From Enoplolaimus lenunculus (taxonomy: Eukaryota > Nematoda > Enoplea > Enoplida > Thoracostomopsidae), in NCBI GenBank assembly GCA_030248215.1, contig JASANG010003139.1:50861-114860 (forward strand): DNA of 64,000 nucleotides. Direction: 5' to 3'. Under the pieces are notes generated by a model. It saw only the letters and a list, made by a program, of their open reading frames with translations. It was not told the origin of the DNA and did not search any database. The position numbers and the translations under genes were made by a program. Numbering within the stretch: the stretch's first letter is position 1; every line of letters begins with the position of its first letter. Shown one piece after another: positions 36,301 through 48,300 of this stretch.

Positions 36301-39300
36301 GCATAGCTTCTGCTAAAACAAATGCACAACAATAGTCCCTTCGAACAGTGTATCGTTACTGTGTAAGGACATTATGCACTGTGTTCTGTGAATGTAGCGA
36401 CATTGGAGACCCTATAAGCAGGATATCTGCGTTGTCCTTGGACTCTGCAAAGAGACTAGATCTTAATATAACATCCTTCCTACAGAGTTCCTAAAAATGA
36501 CATAGGTCCTTACCCAGACCTGGACAATTTTTTACACTAGTGCAGGCACAATTACTAAGCAGGCGTCAATTTGGGACGCGTATTTTCCTCTGCGGATGGT
36601 GGATCCCAGGGTCCACCGTTTCTACCGGACTTACACAGGCTAAAAATTTGTATTGGAATTGAATACACAATTGTCAATCAAGTTTTAAGGCTAGATTTGT
36701 TTGAACAAGTCCTAAACATATGAATAAACACAATGTATTTTAAGAGAGTTGCACATATGTTCAACTACGGATTACTAGTACTATTTAGAACTATGAAAAT
36801 TTTACACACTGATAAAATCAGCTGAAAGTTGGACCAAAATACGCATGTGGCATATGCTAGCATTAATTATATTATTAGACTAATATATAGTAATACATTT
36901 TTCGAGTGAGTTTTTTCTGCAATTGTATTTTGATAATTTACAAAGTTTGAGACCGAACAGCAGCTGCAGGACTATAACTACTCGTAGGTTCAAAAATATG
37001 CCAGTCCAGTTTGAATACCTCGACTAATGCAGTTCCTTATCGACAAATTTTACATTTAAACAGTGGCGTATGAAACGGGGTTAGTGGGAATCAGACCAAT
37101 GCATTCTCAAGTATATACAGTATATTGAAATATATTTATGGTGCAACCGGAAGTCTGGTTCCGCTATTTTTTCATCTTCTGGTTCTGGTAAATTGTTACC
37201 AGAATTAAAAATTCCGTATTAAATTTTAGCCGTGTAAAAATTAATCATTTTGCTAAAAACTGATGATAAAAGTGTATAGTATATAAACCTTGAAAATAGC
37301 GGAAATAAACCATCGAAAGAAGTATTCGCTTCTGCAGATAATGAAAATCTGAAATACAACAGATTGAGTAAATAACTATCGCCAACTATATAAGGTTTTA
37401 TTTCACTCACCAATACTGTAGTGACAAGAATAAGAGTGGGGGGACTGATATTTATTTGGCCTCTCCAGATGGTACCCCCTGTATTCGGTTACGGACTGTT
37501 ATTTATTTTTAATCCACGCTCCGCCACCCTTCGTTACTGATATGTATCCGGTACTGCAGTTATCCGTTGAATTAAACGGATATTGGCCTTGTATAAAAAA
37601 CTTAATCGAAAACGCAAGGTTATACTTAGTAAGATACTTTCAAAACTTAAGTACGCTTTAAAGTTTCGAACTCAAATTTTTTGGTCCTGGAATTGACATT
37701 TATGGACTCAAATTAGGGTTTAGGGACTCTATCCGCTTACGGACTATTATTAGGGATGCGGACTCTTATTGATTCGGATTCAAAATGGAACCCCCCTCTT
37801 ATTCGGGTCACTACAGTAATATTGCAAAAAATTAAAATGAATTTGTCGGTGGCATGTATTTTTCACTTTCCGTCCCCGGTTCCGGTAATTTTTTCAAGTT
37901 CCGGTTTCAGTTAAGTGTAATTTCAGTTGCACCATTGCAGGCTGTATTTTAATTTCAAATAACGTCGTTATTCTTCACCGGATTTAATTTATGCCGCAAC
38001 CTTAAATATTTGATTGGCTGCTGAAGTAAATTAGTTGCTAAACAGCGGCCATTTAACAATTATAGGAGCAATGTCAGATCCATGGGAAGCTCAAGGATTG
38101 GCTCATTTCTGTGAACACATGCTGTTTATGGGCACTGAAAAAGTGAGTATGTCTTACTGGGGGTCATCATAAAGAATTTATGAAAATATATAATTTGTTT
38201 CAAATATTACTTATAAATGTGATGTACACTTATTTCGCACATAAGCATTCGCTGAGACATAATTTTGGCTTTAGAATAAACTGCATTAGTAAATAGAAAT
38301 GAACGTTTTGTGTAAGCTAATTGGTCTCTGCTAGCATTCAGTTATTAAATAAAAGTTAATTCATTTTTCAAAATCATTTTTCATACTTAGGGCCTATGTA
38401 AAGATCAGGGCTGGAACGTTTTTCTGGGGGCGTGCACTATAGTAAGCTGAAGATTTACAATATTTTTTGCTTTAAGCTTTAGAATATTTTTTGCTTTAGG
38501 TTTACGCTTAGGCATAGGTATGATCTCATTCTTAGCCTTTACGCGTAGGCTTAACCCTTTCTCACATGAATATTTTCTATTTCCCCTGAGACCTACTTTT
38601 ATTCTAGGATTCGAACTCCAGTGACCGGAGTGGGAGGCGTATACCATCACTACTCAGCGATTGGAGTTTGACGCTCGAGCCCGAGGGGGCTCTCACGTCT
38701 TGTGGTGATTTAGTACTATATATGCGTGTTGCAATTGTTAAACACGGTGCGATATTTATTATTTACCGTATACACACTGCGCTGAGTTGCCTATAGGCAA
38801 CTCAATGTGAGAAGGGGTTAAGGTTAGGCTTACGAATATGCTTATATATACAACAATGTTCCGGTTTTGTTCTATAGATTGTCCCAAAAAAGTGACGGTA
38901 CAAGTTTCGGTTAAATTTTAAAACGTTCCTTTCAGTTTGAAAATATTAGACATCTTACTGATTGATGATAGGTGCCAGGTACGTAAGAAGAGTTCGAATA
39001 GTAGGATTTCAGGCGATAACAGTGATACGCTGTAAATTAGGATGAGTTGATTAATCAATTCAGTTCGCGCGTTGGTTATTTCTGAATTAAAAACTAGTAA
39101 ACATTAAACTCAATCTGAGTTGAGTTGATTCTTACTCTGAGTTGAGTTGACTCTGGGCGAGTTGTTTAATTAACTCAGAACGAAATGAATCGGCTCAAAA
39201 TTGTATGTTCTGATAGTCTAACGCAGACTAAAGTCATTAAACTCATTCTGAGTTAAATTCAACGCACTGAAACTTACAGTGAATTAATGTTTAGGTTTTT

Positions 39301-42300
39301 TTTCTGAAAATTTTGCTATTTTTGTTATTTGAGTGATTCTAAACCATTTGAAATCTTTTCTATTTTCAGTATCCCGACGAAGACGGTTATTCAAAAGTAA
39401 GTAAACATTTTTTCATATTTTTTCTAAAATTATAAAATCGGATAATTATATTTTGTATTTTGTTTCTATACTGGTGTCACATTTTGAAATTTTTGCAGTT
39501 GGTCGTCATATCCTATCAGTGGCTAATTTCATGTCAAAGGTGTCAAAAAACACTTAAAACACGTCGCTTTAACATAAAAGATTTCGTATGATTTTGTTAA
39601 ATTTTTTTCGGTGGTTTGACTTATCATTTCTATCGGGTTTCCCCATCTTTATTTGGTTCTTACCAAAATATACATGGCGCTGTCATGCAGGGTACAACCG
39701 AATGCTGGCTTTGGCTTTGCCAGACAATGGATATGCGGCTCTGTTTCCGGTAGAATTTTTGCTCGAGGTTCCGCCAATTTTTGGTAACGAAATGATTTGT
39801 TTTTTGGTAAAAGTTGTGCCCTTCAATGAGAGTTAACTTTGTAATTTTGGGGCAGTTTTGAAAACTTTAAGAGTTAAGATATTTAAAAGAAAATTTAATA
39901 ATTTATGGGCAACACTGCAGATGGCTGTTAAAATTAGTGAATTTAACCTAAAATTTATTAACCGTCGGCTCCGGTGTTCCGGTTTTTTTCACCCCAAGTT
40001 GTACCCTGTTGTCTGAGAACTGAAAAATATAACTTGGCGAAACAATTACTAAATTGCAAGCCGCACATTGTCAAGCGAGCGTGGGAAATTTTTCAAATTC
40101 CCACGCTTGTAATTGACCGTGGGAAATTTTAGTTTATCAGTTCCCACGGTGGCAGCGATAATGCATTTACGACATTAGATGCAACAACGTATTTCTTTGA
40201 TGTTCATCCTACGTTTTTTGTTGACACCGTAGACAGGTCAGATACGCAGCACTTGCAATCTTAACGGTGCTTTGCCTTCGTTAAAGGGTTTATTATGCAT
40301 GGGTAAACTAATAATATCCCCACTCTACTTTAATAAATCATGTGTCCTAAAATCTAAAATTACGGTGCCAAAATTTTAAACCCCCCTTACCCGAACCTTG
40401 CGCTTATGTGTCCATTAGCGATAGTTGCTATCAGTAGCGGATCCAGGATCTCACAATGGGGGCCAAAATTTCATCGGGAATAAACTTATTTTTGACCGAA
40501 ACAAACCACAAACTATTGCTATAAAATTGACTTCTGTACGTTCTTTCAATTGAAATGAATCAAAAATAAAACTAATCCATCAACGCAATTTAGATCTAAA
40601 AACCGGGTGGCAACATAAATTCAGATTTGGTTTCAAACAGGCACAAATTTAATGGCTCGGATTCGGAACCTAATTTAGTTTTGAAAAAGAAAATCGCCCC
40701 AGTTTCAGCAATATCTGTTTCTGTTTTTGAATGAGTTAGAACTACCTGCTATTTTCGGAACAGCGTAGAACAGCAACTGACACTCTATTAATTTTTGTTG
40801 AGATGCTGATGGGGGGAGGCACGGCCGGGGTGGCCCCCCATGGATCCGCCATTGGTTGCTATACACATTTGAAAATTCTAATCCTAAAGTCTAAAGTTGA
40901 CTAAAAAAAGTTTATTTCAGTTCATAACTGAACATGGCGGCCGACGGAACGCTTTTACTGGTTTGGATGTTACAACGTATTTCTTTGATGTCGCCGCTGA
41001 ATTTTTGGATGAATCTCTCGATAGGTACGATAGCATCTATCACCAGTTAGCGATAAGTTTTCGAACAAAACGCACCAGATGCGGATACATGGTACTATGT
41101 ATCAAATATAGCACGTGATCACTGAACCTATGTTAAGAAGCTGTTTTACATGTTCGTCTCTGTAAGGGTTGCGCTATACTCGACGCTTGCCGCCGTACGC
41201 CGCCGGACGCCGGCGAGCGGCACGGCAAAAATGTTGCCACACGCCGCCACACGCCCGACTCTCGGCTACTTTCGACTTATGGGGTGAAAAATTGTCAGGT
41301 TAACTACGCAATGGATGTCCCATAACTGGAGTAGGTAGGTACGTCCGAAAATCACCAGACACTGCGTATCACCAAAAATCCTTCTTAAATATCATCCCAA
41401 AATGAAATCCTGACTTACTTCACACCATAATCTGTGAGAATATGAAATTAAATACATGCTGTACACATAAACCGTTTTGCCTTAGAAATAATTTAATTAA
41501 ACTTTATACACTGATGATTTGCAAAATTTGATTCTGAAATTATCGATAAGCTGTTGATTGAAGCTCGGGCCGGCAGCCAATGGTGGCTCAGCCCCTTCCC
41601 CCTGGAAAAAAATTGGCCCCCTAGAAAATTTTCAACCTTGCTTGTAACAACTCATTGAAAACCATCGAATGTTCCTCCTAAAAAATTTTAGCCCCCCCTG
41701 GCAAGGTGAGCTGGCTACGGGTCTGTTGAAGCTATTTCACCGTTAGAAAATATTGCCATGAAATTATGCACGCTTATTATCACTTGTTCCATCGGTATTC
41801 CAGTGTCGGTTCTGCTTGCTTACGGCAAAATTTATTATGAAATATTGCATTGTTTTCTCTAAATCTCTGTATTAAATTGTAAAAACTTTATTTTATAACA
41901 ATTTTGAAGGAAAAGTGGTATTTTATAGTAAACCGGTAACCTTTTTTAGCTTTGCTGGCAAAAGCTTTCGATCTGTTTCAGATGGTTACTTTTGACAGGG
42001 GGTAAACGGATAGTAAAAATAACGGAAGCAGAAAACGGATATTGAACTATAAAAGTGTCAAAGACGATTTATTTTTCTGCCAACACAATTGAGGCATTGC
42101 AAAAATTCACCGGGCTTTCCAAAATTTTAAAGAAAAAATAACGGATGCATCGAAATTTTTAATATTTCTGATAAATTTTGCCATTTTTTCATATCGAACA
42201 ATTGCGGCATATTTGTAATAAAAAACCTTGCGAGTTATATACGTGATTTTTAACAACTGATTTTGAATATAAAAATAAGTGCAGGTATTTCTATAACGGA

Positions 42301-45300
42301 AACGGACACCAATTTATACCGAAAACGGAAACAGATATCCGGTCAAACCCTGCTTTGGACGCTTTATTTGCTTTTAAATGATTACCTGCTTGTTTTGCTG
42401 TAATTAATATTTCGGCTGGCTTACCTTTTTATTAATTTATGTATTACATGAAACTTGGCATTCTTAAGTGTATGGTAGCACTTTAACCATGTGTTTCGCC
42501 CATGTTACTTTAAGGGGTGTCCAGGTTTTTGGTGGTTCAACTATATAAGAGTAGGTTTAGATTCTAGATTGCATTTTTCTGCTTAGGCTTAGACTTAGGC
42601 TTAAGAACACATTTTTGCAACGCTTAGTCGTAGGCTTAGGCTTAGGAATACTGTTACGCCCATAAAAGTAACATTGACCATGTGTTTAATCAGGTATAGT
42701 AACCCGAATAACAGAGGAGAGAATAACTGATATTTATTTCGCCTTTCCAGAAGGTAGCTAGCTATCTCACCATTCGATTCTGGAGTTTTAGTATTCATTC
42801 CAGCTTCAGAGTTATTTAGACAACACGTCGCTTTTAGCTGATGTGAGCCGTTTTTTGTGTTTAGCTTCATTACATTGGAAATATACTTTTAAGACATTGA
42901 GTAAGCTGCTATGAATATAGCAAACATTATACTTTGACTAATAAATCCAATTCTGTACAGAGTTTAATTTTAGTCCACGAAGTATTTACGCAATTATCGC
43001 AATCTAATTAGTGTAACCAAGAGTCGATGATCACTAGTCTTCATAACCAGAGTGTACAACTGGATACATTTTATGTACAAAAGAATGTACTTGGCGCGCG
43101 TTGCGTTTTTGGCCCATCCTCCTTGTTTAAGGGGGAGGGTCAAGTTTGACCATTTTTTCAATTTTACACTTTGAAATATTGCTGTTGTAAACTAACTGCG
43201 TGTATAATTTTAAAAGCATGCGCATTCTACGTTTCCAATATCATATACCGCCCTCGAAATAAGGGGGGCGGTCGGCTAAAAATGTCACGCCCGGTGGTAC
43301 ATTTTGTACCACTCAAATTTCGGTAGTTGCACACTCTTGTTATAGTGATCATCAACTCTTAGTGTAACTGAAGTTTATGGACTAATTAATAATCTTAGAC
43401 TCTAACGAATTACGGACTATAATTGAGAAAATATACTCTTACAGATCTGGCATCAAACTAGAGCCTCGGATTGTTATTACCTTTGCCCTTCTTATTCGAA
43501 TCACTACAGTGAAATTTAGCAGAAATGTTTGTTAATCAAGCGAACGAGAATCCAAACGCAATTTTACAATAAAATTCTAGGCTGAAACAAGTTTTGAGCG
43601 AGGTTTGTGAGAAATGTTTCCGCAAAACATTTTGCTAGCGTTCAATTTTTCAACTATATACCACTGAATATTGCTTGACAAAATCAAAATTAGTCAAAAA
43701 CATTCTATTAGCATTTTTCTGGTCAGAGAGAAGTAGCCGATTAGCCGAAGGGTCTTTGTGATGAGACTTGACCGTTCTCTTATGTCGCACTAATTAATTG
43801 GTTAAAATGTTATTAAAATTACAGCTTAAAAATATATTAAGGAAAATTATACAATGGCTAGACTGTAGTCAAACTATATCAAAATTTCCAAACGTTTTAA
43901 GCTAATATTTTGCAATTCTTATCGCTTGGTCGAGTAACAGCATCGATGGTTATTTAAGTGCTTCAGAATATCAAAAAAAAAAATTCAAATTTGTACCACA
44001 AACGAAAATTGTCAACTGGGTTTTCAAAATTTGTCAAATTTTTACTTGTTAATATTTCAGATTCTCACGATTTTTCATCGATCCACTGCTCAAAGCGTCG
44101 GCTGTTGAACGTGAAGTGAACGCAGTGAATTCAGAATTCTTTTTGAATATCAAAAACGACAATTGGCGACTGTTTCATATTCAAAAAACGCTCGCTGGCA
44201 AAAATCATGATTTTGGAAAGTTTCTCGTTGGATCTGTCGAGTCGTTGTATGAAGGCCCGAAAAAGAACGGTAAACCTGATTTTATCATTGAAATTTGTTG
44301 ATTCACAACTCGTCGCCCGATAACTCGTAATCCGAAATTTTGTTCAACTCAATAATGCAGCGTCCATCACAGTATGCTTAGAGCCCGTATTCTTAAAAGT
44401 GAGTAGCACCTATCGCCAGTTGGTGATATGTCGTGTAACTTTGGAATCAGCGAATGGTGAGGTTCGAAATTCGGCACATTGTTCGCGTTTGATTTGTCCT
44501 ATTCTGTACCAATTTTGAGATCTGCAACTGTAGATGTTCATCAGTTTGAAAACCTATCGCTACTTGATGATAGGTGCTATACGCATTTAAGAATATGGGC
44601 TTAGGTCTCAGGATTACGCTTAGGATTATGTTTAGATTTATTCATAAATTTTTGGACACTATTTGGCTACAAGCTGTCGAACGACAAATTATTGTAAATT
44701 CGTTTTATATTCAACTTAAATCGAAATTTTTTATCTTATTTTTCACCACAAAACTGTAGTTAATAATTTTGTTTCTGTTGAAACACCATTTTTTCCGTTT
44801 TTTTCGAACATATTTTCAGGGCTGGATCCACGTGAACTGGTGGTCAAATTTCACGACGATTACTACAGTTCAAATTTGATGACTCTCGCAGTACTGGGCA
44901 CTCAATCTGTTGACGAATTGACTGAAATGGTTGTGAGCCGATTTGCTCCAGTTGAAAACAAAAATCTTTCAAAACCAGCATGGGAGATTCCGTACACTGA
45001 TCAACAGCTCAACTCGTAAGTTTCCTCGAGTCATTTTTGATCGAAAAATGGATGCATTCACACTTATTTTCCACATTGAATATTTAGACTTGACCAAGGG
45101 CTTAGGCGGTATCATGTCAATTCGTCGCCTGACAACTCCTCGACCGACAACTTGTAATCCGAAATTTTATCGACTCGACAATGTGTCGCCCATCATTATG
45201 CTTAGGCTTTTATGGATACAGTTAGGATTACGCTTAGAACTGTGATTTGATCTATTGATAGAGTTTTGGACACTGTTGGGCAATGGCCGACGAATTGTAG

Positions 45301-48300
45301 TAGATTCGGATTAAGCATAGGTAAACCATTTTACTAAACCTAAGGCTAAGCTTAACCGTAAATGCTCGAGAAAAGTGTACAAGAGCCTTACAGGCCAAAG
45401 AGATGCCATCCGCGATTACGTATTGTAATTTCTACTTTTTAGTTTACACAAATTTGTTGACATAAGACATTTTAAAGGTCGCATAATATCTAAAGCTGAA
45501 ACGCCGTACATACGTATTTTGGGCCGTGGTCCAGCTGTTTTAATGATTGCTTTATATATGAACGAGACAGCATATACATGAAAATTAGAACACATTCTTA
45601 CAAATTAATCTGAAGAATATTTTAGGGATGCAAATTTGAAACATTATTTAAGAGTTTTATAATTAAATATTTTGTATTTTTTTAAAATTGTGATCGTTAT
45701 TAAGGTATTTGAAGGATTCCAAATATTCATTGAAAATTTGGCTAGGACTCGTTTTTCCCTCAGTTTGTGATCACCTGAGTAGTACACCTCTTTCAACGAT
45801 TGAACCTGCTTAAGTTGATGGTCCCAAGTTGACTTGCTCGCTGCTCAGAATTTTGCCAATTCTACGGTGATATTGGCCGATTTGAATTGAAACTATTGCT
45901 TTTTCAGACGGATTCTGATGAAAACAGTTAAAGAAAAGAACGATTTAATCTTTGAATTTCCGGTTCCGGATCCGGAGCCGTTTTGGAAATCAAAACCGAA
46001 CAAATTTGTGACGTTTTTAATTAATCACGAAGGGGTCGGAAGCCTGGCGGCATATCTCAAAGAAAAATCATGGATCGAATCGCTCAACGCTGATTTGTGT
46101 GAGTGAATATGGTTTATTGTTTTATTTATAACGTTTTTAATGTTATTTTTAGCGTTTTTTGTTTTATTTTTATCGTTTTTGTTTTATTTTTAACGTTTCT
46201 GTTTTATTTTTAACGTTTTTTATTTTGTTTTTAACGTTTTTATTTTATTTTTAAATGTTTCTTGTTTTATTTTTAACGTTTTAATTTTATTTTTAACGTT
46301 TTTTGTTTTTTATCGTTTTTTATTTTATTTTCAACGTTTTAATTTTATTTTTAACGTTTTTTGTTTTTTAACGTTTTTTATTTTAGTGGCGCCGTATGAC
46401 GTGCTGCCACCTTTAATATGACGTGTGTACCTTGTTGTATCCAACTCATCACTAAATAGCAGTATGGTAAAGCCAAAAAAAAAACGCCACGGCGTTTTGT
46501 TCAAATACACAGAAATTGTCCAGTTGCACACTCTTGTTTACACCAGTCGTGTAAGCGGGTAAAGATTTCTTTATCCAACTCGCGCTTTATCGGCGGGAAT
46601 TTTTTTCCCGCGCGTATATTCGCGCAAAAAGTGCAGTGCCCTCAGCGCACGTTTATGTACTCATTCATGTACTCTTATTTTTTCGTTTGTGTTGTCAAAG
46701 ACAAAATTTGACCAATTTTTCAGTGTATTTCCGCTTACTTCGGTTTACGTCATAAAAACGTGTTTAGCAACTGGTAGGATGCAACCGAAAGCGAAAAATA
46801 GGACAGTTGAAGGTCAACATGTTTTGCCAGAATTGGAGTCGGCGGCCAGACGACCCACATCCGCCGTTAAAATATTAACGTCCAAATTGTGAATTTTAGA
46901 AAAGTTTCCGCAGTGTTGTCAAAAGCTTTATCTTTAAGTATTTTTTTGAAATTTACGCAAGCGAAACGACAAAAATTACTCGAAACTCACACCGTAGCGG
47001 TGTATAAATCGGACCACTTCAAGTGCGAAACGGGAATTTTTTGAGACATTTTTCAGGAAAAATGGCAAAAATTACAAATTTGGAACTGTAGGTTGTAAAA
47101 TGTTTTAGTCCGTTTGGTCCAACGGGAGTAGTGGACGCCTAAATACACAAAAAATACCACTACTAAAATTGGCGAAACTATAACAAGAATGCTACCATAG
47201 ACGGGGTTTCGATTTTTTGATGGAGTCCATAGGCGGACATCTGGTTGTACCCTGATGCATATAAAGACACCATTACTCTGTAAGTATAAAACGGCCAATG
47301 TTACTTTAAGGGGCGTAACAGTAGATTAAGCGTATTACTAAGCCTAAGCCTAAGCGTTGCACAAACGTATTTCTAAGCCTAAGCCTAAGTCTAGGTAAAA
47401 AATGTAATATAGAATGTAATCCTACACTTTTATAGACCCACCAGAAACCTGGACGCCCCTTAAAGTAACATGGGCCAGTAAAACAATATAATACTGGAAA
47501 CATTTTATGCCGGCCACGTTTACCCACGGCTATCTGCGGGTCGCGTGCAACTGTGATCTCAATAGTATCAGTAATTTATATTGTAATGCTTCCAAAGTAA
47601 TTTATTTTGATAAAATAAACTTCAAAAGTGTTTCTTTTCTAAAATTAGTATCTTTTTAAACGAATTTTTTCTTATTTGTTTATAGCAAAAGCAGCACGTG
47701 GCTTTGGATTCGCAACCATTGAACTGTCGTTGACTGAAATCGGCACTGAAAACATTCCACAAATCGCCGAAGCGGTTTTCGAATACTTGAGCCTTTTACG
47801 ATCACACGGACCAGAACAGCGAATTTTTGATGAAATTCAAAAAATTGCTGCACTCGAATTTAAGTAAGTATTAATGCTAAAATTTGTGAAATTTTTGATG
47901 AAATTCAAAAAATTGCTGTACTCGAATTTAAGTAAGTATTAATGCGAAAATTTGTGACGATTTCAAGAAATTTAAACCAAAAATATTATTCAAGTTTTGT
48001 TATGATTCTAATTGTAAGTTGTATTGAAAATCTATTGCTAACTGGTGATTAAGCTGTTGTACACGTTTTCTCACAGGCTTAAGCTCACGTTCAAGCTTCG
48101 ACTTAAGGTTTCAGAGTAGGCTTTACCAAGAGCTAAACCTTTGCCTAATCCTGTGTATAAGCCTAAGCCTTACCTTAAGCCTTAACCGTAAATGTGGAAA
48201 AAAGTGTACAAGCGCCGATGAGAGTCGGCAATCAGTACAAATATAAGATTCGTTGCGAAAACCTGATGTCATTTTTACCAATTAAAGAGATGACATAGCT

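Noticed and set aside
40141-40236. Use of the CAG at 40138-40140 as the exon 6a acceptor
   Set aside because: It would make a 96-nt exon in the wrong frame with an early stop; the AG at 40131-40132 keeps phase and gives the exact length of exon 6b.
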